A stretch of 64,000 nt of DNA, taken from assembly GCA_963717745.1 (NCBI GenBank), contig CAVQXJ010000024.1:339931-403930 (forward strand). Reading direction: 5' to 3'. Below, in pieces: positions 8,173-16,481 of the stretch. Position numbers and translations under genes: made by a program. The notes under the pieces were generated by a model. That model was not told the origin of the DNA. It saw nothing but the letters and a program-made list of their open reading frames with translations, and made no database searches. This DNA is from JACCXG01 sp963717745 (GTDB lineage Bacteria; Acidobacteriota; Vicinamibacteria; Vicinamibacterales; 2-12-FULL-66-21). Numbering within the stretch: position 1 is the stretch's first letter; every line of letters starts with the position of its first letter.

Positions 8173-9186
8173 ATGACCAGGGTCGTTGTTCTTCTCCTCG
8201 CGTTGGTGGCGGCCGGCCAGAGAGCGGCCGCCCAAACCGGGCTCAGAGTCGGGATCGCCGCCGGGGACTCGTCAGAGTACTGCCTGGCCCTGCCCGGCCC
8301 GGCACTCGATACCGGGTCTCCGGTGACGCTGGTCACGGTCGTCGACCGGCAGCGGCTCTATCGCCTCATCACAGTACGGACCGCGAGCGAGTGTCCGGTC
8401 ATGACCCAGCGGGCCACCTCAGGGCCGTACCATCTGCTCGCAACGGAGACCGGATTTGAACTGCCGCCGCGGCCGGGGCTCGGCGTCGCGGTGCCGGGAC
8501 GGCCTGCCGTGCGCGTCGTTGGAGGCGAGATCCGGCTGCGGCTCAGCGAGGGGATCCGGGAAGCGCGAATCCGCAGTTGCACGTCCTCGGAGGGTCTGCA
8601 CCTGACCCTGTGGTCAGGCGTCCCGCTGAGAACCAGACGGCTTTGGCATGCCTATTGGTATCTCGGGTACGACGTTGAGCCGGACTGCCGGCCCGCCGAT
8701 TATCAGGAAGGCAGCGAACGGGTCGGGGTGAGCCTCGGGATGGCGGTGGCTCCTGGTGACCAGGCAGCGTCCCCGCCAGCACTACCCGCCGCGCTGCGGG
8801 CCCATTTCAAGGATGAGCGTTTCGGGATTGTCACGTCCGTCAGAGGATTGCCGCTCGGCGTTCGTGAAGCGCTGCAGACGCTGTTCGGCAGTCCGTCGCT
8901 CGACATCGCCGAGCCTGGAGCAGCGTTTCAGGCCACCGACGTGATCGTCAACCCCAAGCTGCCGATCCGTCGGCTGGTCGCGGCGGGGTGCTCGACCGAT
9001 CACTGTCTCGTCTACTACGAGCGCGGCGGCTACGCCCACACGTGGCATGCGACCCTGTTTCACTGGACGCCGGCCGAGACCCGTTTCGAGTGGGGCGGTA
9101 CCGCGCCGGGTGGCCTGGCGGCCATCGGCGATGTTCGGAACGCGGCCCTGGCCGGAGAGATCAAGAGCCCCAGCAAGGTGTGGTAG
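8173..9186 (+). CDS. Exported two-domain protein; C-terminal domain shared with the 6632-7159 lipoprotein
   Basis: 337 residues with a signal peptide (VVVLLLALVAAGQRAAAQ). Residues about 20-200 are a beta-rich N-terminal domain with Cys pairs (EYC, SECP, SCTSSEG, DC) that has no counterpart in the paralogue. Residues about 205-337 repeat the domain of the upstream lipoprotein: ERFGIVTSVRGLPLGVREAL, AAGCSTDHCLVYYERGG, HTWHATLFHW, TRFEWGGTAPGGLAAIGDVR. The paralogous DNA is close to identical in places, implying fairly recent duplication followed by a change of anchoring. Function unknown. Confidence 0.7.
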   Translation: MTRVVVLLLALVAAGQRAAAQTGLRVGIAAGDSSEYCLALPGPALDTGSPVTLVTVVDRQRLYRLITVRTASECPVMTQRATSGPYHLLATETGFELPPRPGLGVAVPGRPAVRVVGGEIRLRLSEGIREARIRSCTSSEGLHLTLWSGVPLRTRRLWHAYWYLGYDVEPDCRPADYQEGSERVGVSLGMAVAPGDQAASPPALPAALRAHFKDERFGIVTSVRGLPLGVREALQTLFGSPSLDIAEPGAAFQATDVIVNPKLPIRRLVAAGCSTDHCLVYYERGGYAHTWHATLFHWTPAETRFEWGGTAPGGLAAIGDVRNAALAGEIKSPSKVW

Positions 9187-9704
9187 TGGTCACGAGAGCC
9201 GGACAAGTGTGTGTCCTTGGAAGTGCAGAACCCGGATCGCCGGCCTACGAGTTGGCTGGCGCCGCGGGTGAGCTCCTGGCGAGGCTTGGCATCACGGTGA
9301 TCAGCGGCTGCGGAAGCCCGGCCACGCGAGTGGCTGCCGAGCGAGCGCTCGCCTCCGGCGGGCTGGTGGTCAGCATCGTGCCCTCGGACGACATCAATCT
9401 CGAGAATTGGCCCTGCAGCGTCCTCATCCCCTGCGGTATGGGTGACGCCCGCAACCTGCTGATGGCTCTCGCCGGCGATGCCTGTATCGTGATCGGTGGG
9501 CGGGCGGGAACCATCTCCGAAGTGTGCCTGGCCTGGCTGCATCGTCGTCCGCTCCTGCCGCTGGCCGGATGCGGAGGGTGGTCCGATCAGCTCGAGCAGA
9601 ATCCACCAGACGAACGCCGGAATTCCGAGATTCGGCCGTGGCGCTCGATTGAGGAGCTGGAGACGCGGCTCCAGGAACTTGGCCTTGCCGGTCGAGTCGC
9701 CTGA
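9186..9704 (+). CDS. LOG/SLOG-type Rossmann protein (TIGR00725-like)
   Basis: 172 residues. The GTG start at 9186 uses the last base of the preceding TAG, so translation is probably coupled. The pattern fits the SLOG/LOG nucleotide-binding group: VCVLGSAEPGSPAYELA as the first beta-loop-helix, GITVISGCGSPATRVAAERA as the second, and the signature GGRAGTISEVCLAWLHRRPLLP (compare GGxGTxxE of lysine decarboxylase-like proteins). LOG enzymes release bases from nucleotides; TIGR00725 members are uncharacterised. Substrate not inferable. Confidence 0.78.
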   Translation: MVTRAGQVCVLGSAEPGSPAYELAGAAGELLARLGITVISGCGSPATRVAAERALASGGLVVSIVPSDDINLENWPCSVLIPCGMGDARNLLMALAGDACIVIGGRAGTISEVCLAWLHRRPLLPLAGCGGWSDQLEQNPPDERRNSEIRPWRSIEELETRLQELGLAGRVA

Positions 9705-9773
9705 CGCGGCGGGATTGCCTTCGATGTTCCGCACCCACCTTGTCCTGGCGTCATCCTGAGAGAAGATACGGGC

Positions 9774-10526
9774 ATGTCGATAGAGTCTCCAGCCGATCTG
9801 GCTGGCATGAGGGCCGTGTCGCAGGTGGTCCGTCTGACCCTCGACGCACTGGTCCGGCAGGTGCGGCCGGGCGTGGCCACCGGCGAGCTCGACGCTGCCG
9901 CGGCGAAGCTGATGGCCGCACACGGCGCGCGATCGGCGCCGGCGCTGGTCTACGGTTTTCCGGGCACCGTGCTGATCAGCATCAACGACGAAGTCGTGCA
10001 CGGGATTCCCGGCGCGCGGGTGATTGCGGCCGGCGATCTGGTCAAGATTGACGTGACAGTCGAAAAGGACGGCTACGTGGCGGACGCGGCTCGCACGGTC
10101 GTGGCCGAGCCGGGGTCGAGCCAGGCGTACGAACTGGCGGCCTGTGCGAGCGCGGCGTTTGGCGCGGGGCTGCACGTCGCGCGAGCCGGAGCAAAGGTCA
10201 ACGAAATCGGCCGTGCGGTCGAGCGAGAGGTGCGGCGCCGCGGCTTCACCGTCGTCGCCGGACTCGCCGGGCACGGAGTGGGACGGACCATTCACGAGCC
10301 GCCGTCGGTGCCGAACGAGTACGACCGCTTTCAGCGTGACATCCTCACCGAAGGTCTGGTGATGACGATCGAGCCGATGATCAGCGCCGGCTCCGCGCGC
10401 GTGGTTCAGGATCGCGATGGATGGACGCTGCGAACCCGGGATGGCAGCCTGTCCGCCCATTACGAACACACGATCCTGATCACCCGCGGCGCGCCAGTGG
10501 TGCTGACCGGTGAACTGCGCCAATGA
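9774..10526 (+). CDS. map: Methionine aminopeptidase, type I
   Basis: 250 residues. It removes the initiator Met from nascent proteins. All pita-bread metal and substrate residues are visible: Asp93 (KIDV), Asp104 (ADAARTV), His167 (GHGVG), His174 (IHEPP), Glu200 (TIEPM) and Glu231 (HYEHT). The type I hallmark FPGTVLISINDEVVHGIP is present, and no zinc-finger extension or type II insert is seen. Length is normal for bacteria. Confidence 0.97.
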   Translation: MSIESPADLAGMRAVSQVVRLTLDALVRQVRPGVATGELDAAAAKLMAAHGARSAPALVYGFPGTVLISINDEVVHGIPGARVIAAGDLVKIDVTVEKDGYVADAARTVVAEPGSSQAYELAACASAAFGAGLHVARAGAKVNEIGRAVEREVRRRGFTVVAGLAGHGVGRTIHEPPSVPNEYDRFQRDILTEGLVMTIEPMISAGSARVVQDRDGWTLRTRDGSLSAHYEHTILITRGAPVVLTGELRQ

Positions 10527-10569
10527 GAAGGCAGCGGATGCTCGAACGAGCCGTGCAGCCTATCCGACC

Positions 10570-11208
10570 ATGAACGAATGGCAGTCAGCCGGACACGCCG
10601 GCGCATATCTCGAGCGGGCCGACCAGGTGCCGCATCGATCGGCCGGCGAGGCTGCCTTGCTCGACGAGCTGCCGGGCGGGGCCGCGCGAGTGCTCGATCT
10701 GGGCTCTGGAGACGGCCGGCTGCTCGATCTCGTCCTGCGGGCCCGGCCGGCCGCCCGCGGTGTGGCGCTGGATTTCTCACCCCACATGCTGGACCGCCTG
10801 CGGGCGCGGTTCGGCGGATCGCCGAGGGTCGAGATCGTCCAGCACGATTTGAGCGAGCCGCTGCCGCCGCTGGGAACCTTCGACGTGGTAGTGTCGAGCT
10901 TTGCAATTCACCACCTGATTCACGAACGGAAGCGAGAGCTGTATTCGGAGATCTGGGAAACTCTCGACGACGGCGGTGTGTTCTGTAACCTGGAGCACAT
11001 CGCATCGGCCTCGGATTACGGCCACGCCCGGTTTCTCGAAGCGATGCGTATCGCACCGGAAGACGAGGACCCCTCCAACAAACTCCTCGACGTCCAGACG
11101 CAGCTCGAGTGGTTGCGTGAGATCGGCTTCGCCGATGTCGACTGCTACTGGAAGTGGCGGGAGTTGGCGCTGCTGGTCGGTTGCAAGCGCCGCCCGACGC
11201 CAGCCTGA
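10570..11208 (+). CDS. Class I SAM-dependent methyltransferase
   Basis: 212 residues from the ATG at 10570; the frame is open to 10510, overlapping map, but the family sequence begins with NEWQSAGHAGAYLERAD. Motif I is VLDLGSGDGRLLDLVL, strand 2 ends GVALDFSPHML, strand 4 is FDVVVSSFAIHHLIHERK, and motif III has LDDGGVFCNLEHI. The downstream helix around LLDVQTQLEWLREIGFADVDCYWKW is typical of Methyltransf_25/12 proteins. Acceptor unknown. Confidence 0.87.
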   Translation: MNEWQSAGHAGAYLERADQVPHRSAGEAALLDELPGGAARVLDLGSGDGRLLDLVLRARPAARGVALDFSPHMLDRLRARFGGSPRVEIVQHDLSEPLPPLGTFDVVVSSFAIHHLIHERKRELYSEIWETLDDGGVFCNLEHIASASDYGHARFLEAMRIAPEDEDPSNKLLDVQTQLEWLREIGFADVDCYWKWRELALLVGCKRRPTPA

Positions 11209-11274
11209 TGTGCCGGTGTCCGGACTCACCGGAACCCGTTGTGAGCACGGGGCGAAGGTGAAGATGCGCTGGCG

Positions 11275-11730
11275 ATGAACATGCTCCCGAAGCTCCTGGA
11301 ACACGTGGCTTGGGCCGACTCGCAGGTCCAGGCTGAAATTGCGGGCATCGACGACGACCGAGCGGAGCGCACCCAGGCGACTCGGCTCTACTCGCATGTG
11401 GCCGCTGCCGAACATGTCTGGCTCGCGCGCCTTGAAGGCCGGCTCCCGGTGCACCCGGTGTGGCCGGACCTGTCACTCGAGGAGGCCGCCGCGCTGGCGA
11501 AGGAGACGCTGGAAGGGTTGCGCGCCATCGCGAAGGCCGACGCCGACACGCTCGCGCGCGAGGTCGAGTACCGAACCAGCGCCGGCCATACGTTCCGGAA
11601 CACCGTTGCCGACATCCTCACGCATGTTGCGCTGCACGGGAGCTACCATCGTGGCCAGGTTGCGCTCCTCACGCGGCAGGGCGGGGGGACGCCGGCCGCG
11701 ACCGACTACATCCTGTTCGTACGGCCTTAG
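11275..11730 (+). CDS. DinB family protein
   Basis: 151 residues with the DinB four-helix pattern. It begins PKLLEHVAWADSQVQ, has a helix-2 His in SHVAAAEHVWLARL, and ends with THVALHGSYHRGQVALLTRQ. The three conserved His (SHV.AEH, LHGSYHRGQ) form the family's metal site. It has no signal peptide, unlike the DinB protein at 4891-5373. Probably cytoplasmic; detoxification or thiol transfer is possible by family, with no substrate evidence. Confidence 0.88.
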   Translation: MNMLPKLLEHVAWADSQVQAEIAGIDDDRAERTQATRLYSHVAAAEHVWLARLEGRLPVHPVWPDLSLEEAAALAKETLEGLRAIAKADADTLAREVEYRTSAGHTFRNTVADILTHVALHGSYHRGQVALLTRQGGGTPAATDYILFVRP

Positions 11731-11840
11731 ACTGACGAGCTCGTGGTCGAAGCCGCCGTCCCCGAGGGCCTAGCCTCGCTACTTCACCGGCGCCCGGGGG
11801 CACCGGCTCCAATCGCCTGACGGAACCGGAGGCTTCGCGC

Positions 11841-12929
11841 ATGACACGAGAACGCCGTAGCGGAACGGAGGGGCACAGTCGCCACCACGCGGTCTGGGCA
11901 GTGCTGTGGGTCGCGACCCCGGGGCTGCTCGCATTTGCGGCTGGACCACAGAGCCCACCAGCGGCGTCGCCGGATCCGTCGAAGCACGAGGTCCGATACG
12001 TGACGGTCGATCAGGGCGTCACGCTCGAGGTGCTCGACTGGGGCGGGTCTGGACCGCCACTGATGCTGCTCGCGGGATCGGGCAACACCGCGCATGTGTT
12101 CGACGAGCTCGCGCCAAAGCTGCTGGACTGCTGCCACGTATATGCCGTGACCCGTCGCGGCTACGGCATGTCCAGCCGTCCACCGTCCGGCTACGACGAC
12201 CAGCGGCTCGCAGACGACGTATTCCAGGCGATTGAGAAGGAGCGGATCGTTCGGCCGGTATTGGTTGGACACTCGATGGCCGGTGGCGAGTTGACGACGA
12301 TCGGGCGCCAGCACTCAGACCGGATTTCCGGCCTGATCTATCTGGACGCGCTCGGCGATCTGGAGGACGACCCGCCCGCAGACAAGGAATGGGCGGAGCT
12401 TCAGCAGAAGCTTCCGCCAGGGCTCCAGCCCGCAAAGACATGCGCGCCGGCGGACCGCAGCACGTTTGCGGCTTACCGGCTGTCGCTGGCCTGCGAATTG
12501 GGCTTTGCACTGCCCGAGCCCGAGTTGCGCCAGGGCTTCGAGTCAATCGATGGCCGTGTGGGAGCCTTCAAGACGCCCGGGTGGGTGAGCCGGGCGATCG
12601 GCCAGGCGCAGGTTTTCAGACGGGACTATTCCAGCATCCGGGTGCCGGTCCTGGCGCTGATGAATGGGGCGATGACCACCGAGGAGACCCTGAGCGGCAC
12701 GGCCTACCGGCCGCAGACCGACGAAGAGCGTCTGGCGATCGATCGGTTCATGGCGAGAAGCCGGATCGTGTTCAGCCGCTGGACGGACAAGCTCAAACGC
12801 CATGTGCCCGACGCACGGGTCGTGTACTTTCCGAACGCTGGCCACTACGTCTTCATCACCCGCGAGCCTGACATCTTGCGCGAGATTCATGGCTTTATGG
12901 CGGCTCTTGGCAAGAAGCCCCGCCAGTGA
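11841..12929 (+). CDS. Exported alpha/beta hydrolase
   Basis: 362 residues with an N-terminal hydrophobic segment (about 17-33) that acts as signal or anchor. Hydrolase motifs are in order: oxyanion region LMLLAGSGNTAHVFDEL, strand-helix CCHVYAVTRRGYGMSS, nucleophile elbow VGHSMAGGE, the acid region around YLDALGDLED, and the catalytic His in FPNAGHYVF near the end. A Cys pair (KTCAPAD, LACELG) in the cap may form a disulfide. Substrate unknown. Its TGA overlaps the GTG of the next gene, so the two are probably translated together. Confidence 0.88.
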   Translation: MTRERRSGTEGHSRHHAVWAVLWVATPGLLAFAAGPQSPPAASPDPSKHEVRYVTVDQGVTLEVLDWGGSGPPLMLLAGSGNTAHVFDELAPKLLDCCHVYAVTRRGYGMSSRPPSGYDDQRLADDVFQAIEKERIVRPVLVGHSMAGGELTTIGRQHSDRISGLIYLDALGDLEDDPPADKEWAELQQKLPPGLQPAKTCAPADRSTFAAYRLSLACELGFALPEPELRQGFESIDGRVGAFKTPGWVSRAIGQAQVFRRDYSSIRVPVLALMNGAMTTEETLSGTAYRPQTDEERLAIDRFMARSRIVFSRWTDKLKRHVPDARVVYFPNAGHYVFITREPDILREIHGFMAALGKKPRQ

Positions 12930-13978
12930 CGGACCAGGACCCTGGAAACGACACGCGCCGCCGGCTGGCGCGTATCCTGGTCTCGCCTGAGCGCGTGGTT
13001 CGCACCATCGTGGGTCTTCGGCCGTTTCGCCGCTCGGGGTTCCGGGTCGAGGCGGAGCCGCTCGGCGATACGCTCCTCGTGCACAACTACGGCCACGGCG
13101 GTTGCGGCGTGACGCTGTCGTGGGGGACGGCCCGACTTGCCCTCGACCGGATCGCGGAAAGCGGACGCGCCGGGCCGGTCGCGGTCATCGGGTGCGGCGC
13201 GGTCGGCCTCGCCACTGCTCGCCTGCTTCAAACCCGCGGATTCGAGGTCACGATTCATGCGCGTGCGCTGCCGCCCGAGACGACCTCGAACGTAGCCGGT
13301 GCGCTCTGGTATCCGCATCTCATCGTCGACGAGGCACGCCGCACCGCCGCCTTCGACGCGCAGTTCGAGAGCGCCGCGCGGTTTTCACACCGTTATTTCC
13401 AGGAACTCATCGGCGATGACTATGGAGTGTGCTGGCGGCCGCAGTACTTTCTGAGCCGCGCTCCGGCGGTGGATTCCTGGGATATCGCGATGCTCCGGGA
13501 TCTGTTCCCGGAATCGCGAGCGCTGCGCCCCGGAGAGCATCCGTTCGGCGCGCCGCATGTCGTCGTCGACCGCATGCTGTTCATCGAGTCGGCGGTGTAT
13601 CTCGAGGCGCTGTTGCGTGACTTCCGGCTCGCCGGCGGTCGGGTGCGAATCCAGTCGTTCGCGTCACCAGCCGACGTCGCCGCGCTGCCGGAGCGGATCG
13701 TGGTGAATTGCACCGGTCTTGGCGCTCGCGAGCTGTTCGATGACAGAGAGCTGACGCCGGTGAAGGGACAACTGTCCGTGCTGCCGCCGCAACCGGAGGT
13801 CGACTACGTGTGGCTCACCGACGAGAACCTCTACATGTTCCCGCGGCGCGACGGCATCTTGCTCGGTGGCACGCACGAGCCGGGAGTCGAGAGTCTCGAG
13901 CCCAACCGGGCCGCCGAACGTCGGATCCTCGAGGGTCATAGGGCGGTGGCCGACGCGATGGTTCCGCTTTCTCAATAA
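12926..13978 (+). CDS. D-amino-acid-oxidase-like flavoprotein with circularly permuted order
   Basis: 350 residues from a GTG that overlaps the preceding TGA. The FAD-binding core is clear: AVIGCGAVGLATARLL (GxGxxG), then VTIHARALPPETTSNVAGALWYP as in D-amino acid / D-aspartate oxidases, and later RIVVNCTGLGARELF and LTPVKGQLSVL. The block that closes ordinary DAAO proteins, GLRPFRRSGFRVE followed by HNYGHGGCGVTLSWG, here sits at residues 30-70, before the Rossmann motif, and the protein ends soon after FPRRDGILLGGTHE. The domain order is thus circularly permuted. Expected reaction: oxidative deamination of a D-amino acid or related amine; substrate unknown. Confidence 0.85.
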   Translation: MTDQDPGNDTRRRLARILVSPERVVRTIVGLRPFRRSGFRVEAEPLGDTLLVHNYGHGGCGVTLSWGTARLALDRIAESGRAGPVAVIGCGAVGLATARLLQTRGFEVTIHARALPPETTSNVAGALWYPHLIVDEARRTAAFDAQFESAARFSHRYFQELIGDDYGVCWRPQYFLSRAPAVDSWDIAMLRDLFPESRALRPGEHPFGAPHVVVDRMLFIESAVYLEALLRDFRLAGGRVRIQSFASPADVAALPERIVVNCTGLGARELFDDRELTPVKGQLSVLPPQPEVDYVWLTDENLYMFPRRDGILLGGTHEPGVESLEPNRAAERRILEGHRAVADAMVPLSQ

Positions 13979-13986
13979 CTCAATCC

Positions 13987-14397
13987 GTGAGTCCATTTCC
14001 CTGGCCAGGCGCCGCGCTGACCATGGTGGCGATCGGCATCGCCCTGCTCGCCGCACCCGCCGGTATCGAGGGGCCGATCCTCCTGCCGATCAGCCCAGGG
14101 CACGCGCTGTCGGTGCTGGATAGCGTCGCCTTGATTCCCCTGCTGGTCGGCACCGGGTCCCTCTATGCCGGACTGTGGCGCCGCCGTGCGGGATTACGCC
14201 GGCTCGCGCACGACGCTCCAGGCCCCGCCGGGGCAGCCGTCTTCGCTGGCGGCTTTGGACTCGGCCTGCTGATCGCGTCCGCATTCTCCGCGTTCTTCTG
14301 GTGGTGGGCGGTCGGCGCCGTGCTTTTCGGCGCGCTGCTGCTCGCGGCCGTTCTCGCGGTCAGCGGCCGTTCAGGCAGCGGCGCCAGTCCTCCCTGA
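13987..14397 (+). CDS. Membrane protein, unknown function
   Basis: 136 residues with about four hydrophobic segments (10-28, 42-62, 84-104 and 106-126) and small basic loops (WRRRAGLRRL). The GTG start lies 8 bases after the oxidase stop, so it is probably in the same transcript. No recognised motif. Confidence 0.6.
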   Translation: MSPFPWPGAALTMVAIGIALLAAPAGIEGPILLPISPGHALSVLDSVALIPLLVGTGSLYAGLWRRRAGLRRLAHDAPGPAGAAVFAGGFGLGLLIASAFSAFFWWWAVGAVLFGALLLAAVLAVSGRSGSGASPP

Positions 14398-14460
14398 GCG
14401 CCGAAGCGTTCGAGCAGGCGGTGATACAGTTCGGCGGTCTTCCGACCGCGTCAACTCGAT

Positions 14461-15135
14461 ATGGGTCGACACAACCCTCCGGCCATCGTTTTTGCCACGG
14501 GTCCTGGCGGCAGGACGATCGATCAGGATCTCTTCGGTGGCAACCCGTTCGCGACCGCGCTGATTCAAGTGACCAGCGAGGGACCGATCTCCTTGCGCCA
14601 GTTTCCCCGGCGGCTGAAAGCACTGACGATCGCTGCCAGCAATCGCCAGCAGATACCTGAGTGGATGAACTGGCCCGAGCAGCAGGGTTGGAGCTTTCGG
14701 CTGTCCCCAGGCTCGCGCAAAGAAAGCCGATGCGCCCTGGTGCTGATCGTGTCCCACTACGCGGAGGCTGGACTGCGGTCACTCGAGGGCGCCGCGAACG
14801 ACGAACGGCGCATCTCGGCGATGCTGGCTGCGAACGGCTTCTCCGTCACGCAGGGTATCGCGCCCTCGCGGGCCACGCTCCTGGCCGCACTTGCCACCTT
14901 CGGCCGCCTGACGCGCACGCATGACGCCGCGGTGATCTACTGCACGGGCCATGGAGTCGAATCGACCGGTGGCGTTCATCTGCTTCCGGGCGACTACCCA
15001 GATCCAGGCGACTGCTCTCCAGCCGGACTCCGGACTAAGGCGCTCTCGGTCGACCGTATGGCGACGGCCTGCCGTGCTTCCAGAATCAACCTAGTGTTTT
15101 TTGCGGGCTGCCGTGATCTCGCTTCGCTGGAGTAG
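14461..15135 (+). CDS. Caspase-like (C14) protein with permuted subunit order
   Basis: 224 residues. The second half is a caspase p20-like fold: CALVLIVSHY, EGAANDERRISAMLAANGFSV, a catalytic His in YCTGHGVESTGGVHLLPGDY, and the catalytic Cys in LVFFAGCRD eight residues from the end. The first half looks like the part that normally FOLLOWS that Cys: AIVFATGPGGRTIDQD, then GGNPFATALI, then RRLKALTIAASNRQQIPE. The segments are therefore in swapped order, as in a circular permutation. Likely a cysteine peptidase cutting after a basic or acidic residue; target unknown. No effector or sensor domain is attached. Confidence 0.72.
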   Translation: MGRHNPPAIVFATGPGGRTIDQDLFGGNPFATALIQVTSEGPISLRQFPRRLKALTIAASNRQQIPEWMNWPEQQGWSFRLSPGSRKESRCALVLIVSHYAEAGLRSLEGAANDERRISAMLAANGFSVTQGIAPSRATLLAALATFGRLTRTHDAAVIYCTGHGVESTGGVHLLPGDYPDPGDCSPAGLRTKALSVDRMATACRASRINLVFFAGCRDLASLE

Positions 15136-15177
15136 TCAGCTGCGGCTCGACCAGATCGCGGGAAATGACTGAGCGGT

Positions 15178-15564
15178 CTACCGCGTTTTCACTACGTGAG
15201 CAGCGAGCCAGCGGTTCAGCTGCGCGCGATCTGCGGTGCCCGAGGCGATGTCGAGCACGAGCTGCTCTTGCTCGTCGACCGAGGCATTGATCTCGTAGCC
15301 ATTGAGCATGAGGAAGACTTCCATTGCCGCATGGCCGACCCGCTTGTTGCCATCAACGAACGAGTGATTCGCCACCAACGCGAAGCCCAGCGCCGCCGCT
15401 TTATCAACGGGACCCTGATGCAGATCGACGCCGTCAAATGTGGCACTGGGTTGTGCCAACGCTGACTCCAGCAGTCCGAGGTCGCGGATACCGTCCGCGC
15501 CGCCGGACTGTTCGAGCAGACGACGGTGCAGTTCGACAACCTCACCTAATGTGAGGTATCGCAT
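15178..15564 (-). CDS. doc: Doc-type Fic toxin
   Basis: 128 residues from the ATG at 15562-15564, which overlaps the antitoxin stop (ATGA). The Fic core is HSFVDGNKRVGHAA (residues 67-80), matching the Doc motif HxFx(D/N)xNKR. The N-terminal RYLTLGEVVELHRRLLEQSGG and the RDLGLLESALAQP helix are typical of Doc (death on curing). Doc proteins phosphorylate elongation factor EF-Tu and stop translation. The pair is a type II toxin-antitoxin module, normally autoregulated by the antitoxin. Confidence 0.93.
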   Translation of the reverse strand: MRYLTLGEVVELHRRLLEQSGGADGIRDLGLLESALAQPSATFDGVDLHQGPVDKAAALGFALVANHSFVDGNKRVGHAAMEVFLMLNGYEINASVDEQEQLVLDIASGTADRAQLNRWLAAHVVKTR

Positions 15565-15758
15565 CACGCCAGGCGGCGATACAGTTCGGCGTTTTTTTGA
15601 AGAACATGCTCAGCCGCCCGCCGGAAGTCGTCATCTCGCCCGGCGAGCAGGTCGGTGACCGCGGCGCGGGCCAGTTCTGACGGCGAGACTCCGAGCTGTT
15701 CGGCGGCCTGACGGAGTTTTTCGGCTGGCCCAGGCGGCAATTCGAACTGGACGTTCAT
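15564..15758 (-). CDS. Antitoxin of the Doc module
   Basis: 64 residues from the ATG at 15756-15758; the frame is open to 15935, but the family-like sequence starts at MNVQFELPPGPAEKLRQ. The fold looks like ribbon-helix-helix: an N-terminal strand NVQFELP, then AEKLRQAAEQLGVSPSELARAAV. A C-terminal helix (RRAAEHVLQKNAELYRRLA) would wrap the toxin. This RHH type is a common partner of Doc in place of Phd. It overlaps the toxin start by one base, which supports coupled translation with the antitoxin first. Confidence 0.87.
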   Translation of the reverse strand: MNVQFELPPGPAEKLRQAAEQLGVSPSELARAAVTDLLAGRDDDFRRAAEHVLQKNAELYRRLA

Positions 15759-15983
15759 GCATCCAATGTACTGCCGGGCGCTCTGTCTCACAAGGCCGCT
15801 GCAACCGATGTCCAGCAGCTGTGGCGGGATCGGGCGCGGCTCGGCAATGGCCTCGGCCTCGGCGGCCGAAGGACGACGCCCAGGGATCGCGCCAGCCGAC
15901 CGGCGAGAATTGATGTCCGAGAGCATGAGATCCATGCCGCTCGGCGGCTACAGGACAATACTCAACATGCACACGAGCTGCGC

Positions 15984-16481
15984 TTGCCAAACCTGAAGCA
16001 GAAGCTCCTTCTTGGTGTCGCACTCGGCGCGTTCTTCGGTGCGTGGAACGTCCTGGCCGCGTGGATGGCGCCGCTCGCCGACGACACGCTGCCGGCGGTT
16101 CTGGCGTTCTACGGCCCGATGTTCCTGACCTGGCTGCTTGCCGGATTCGCGGCGGGCCGGCGGAGCGGCCGCGCGGCTGACGGCGGGCTGACCGGAGCCG
16201 TCGTGGCGCTGGCGACCTTCACGGTGTTGACCGCGATCGTCATCGGCCGGATGAACCTGTCCCTCGAGACCACCAGCGCCCGTCCCGACTGGCGCAACCT
16301 GATGTCGCGCTATCCTTCAAGCGGCTTCGCCAGTCTGCGCGCTTACGCCAACTACGTTTACATCACCGGCGCGCCGTTCAAGCTCTTTGTCGCGACCAGT
16401 ATCGGCGCCCTCTGCGGTGCCATCGGCGGCGGAATTGGTACCATCGTCCGTTCAAGCGATGGAATGAAGACGGGAGGTTGA
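15984..16481 (+). CDS. Membrane protein, unknown function
   Basis: 165 residues from a TTG start. Four hydrophobic segments lie at about 7-27, 38-57, 67-86 and 127-152, with small-residue-rich helices (GVALGAFFGAWNVLAAW, GAPFKLFVATSIGALCGAIGGGIG). The loop after helix 3 contains WRNLMSRYPSSGFASLRAYANYVYI. The stop codon touches the start of the PIG-L gene, so the two are probably co-transcribed. Not recognised. Confidence 0.68.
   Translation: MPNLKQKLLLGVALGAFFGAWNVLAAWMAPLADDTLPAVLAFYGPMFLTWLLAGFAAGRRSGRAADGGLTGAVVALATFTVLTAIVIGRMNLSLETTSARPDWRNLMSRYPSSGFASLRAYANYVYITGAPFKLFVATSIGALCGAIGGGIGTIVRSSDGMKTGG

Noticed and set aside
9060..10523. Minus-strand frame of nearly 500 codons opposite the LOG-like and map genes
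   Set aside because: It mirrors two genes with full motif sets; its own sequence has no recognisable domain.
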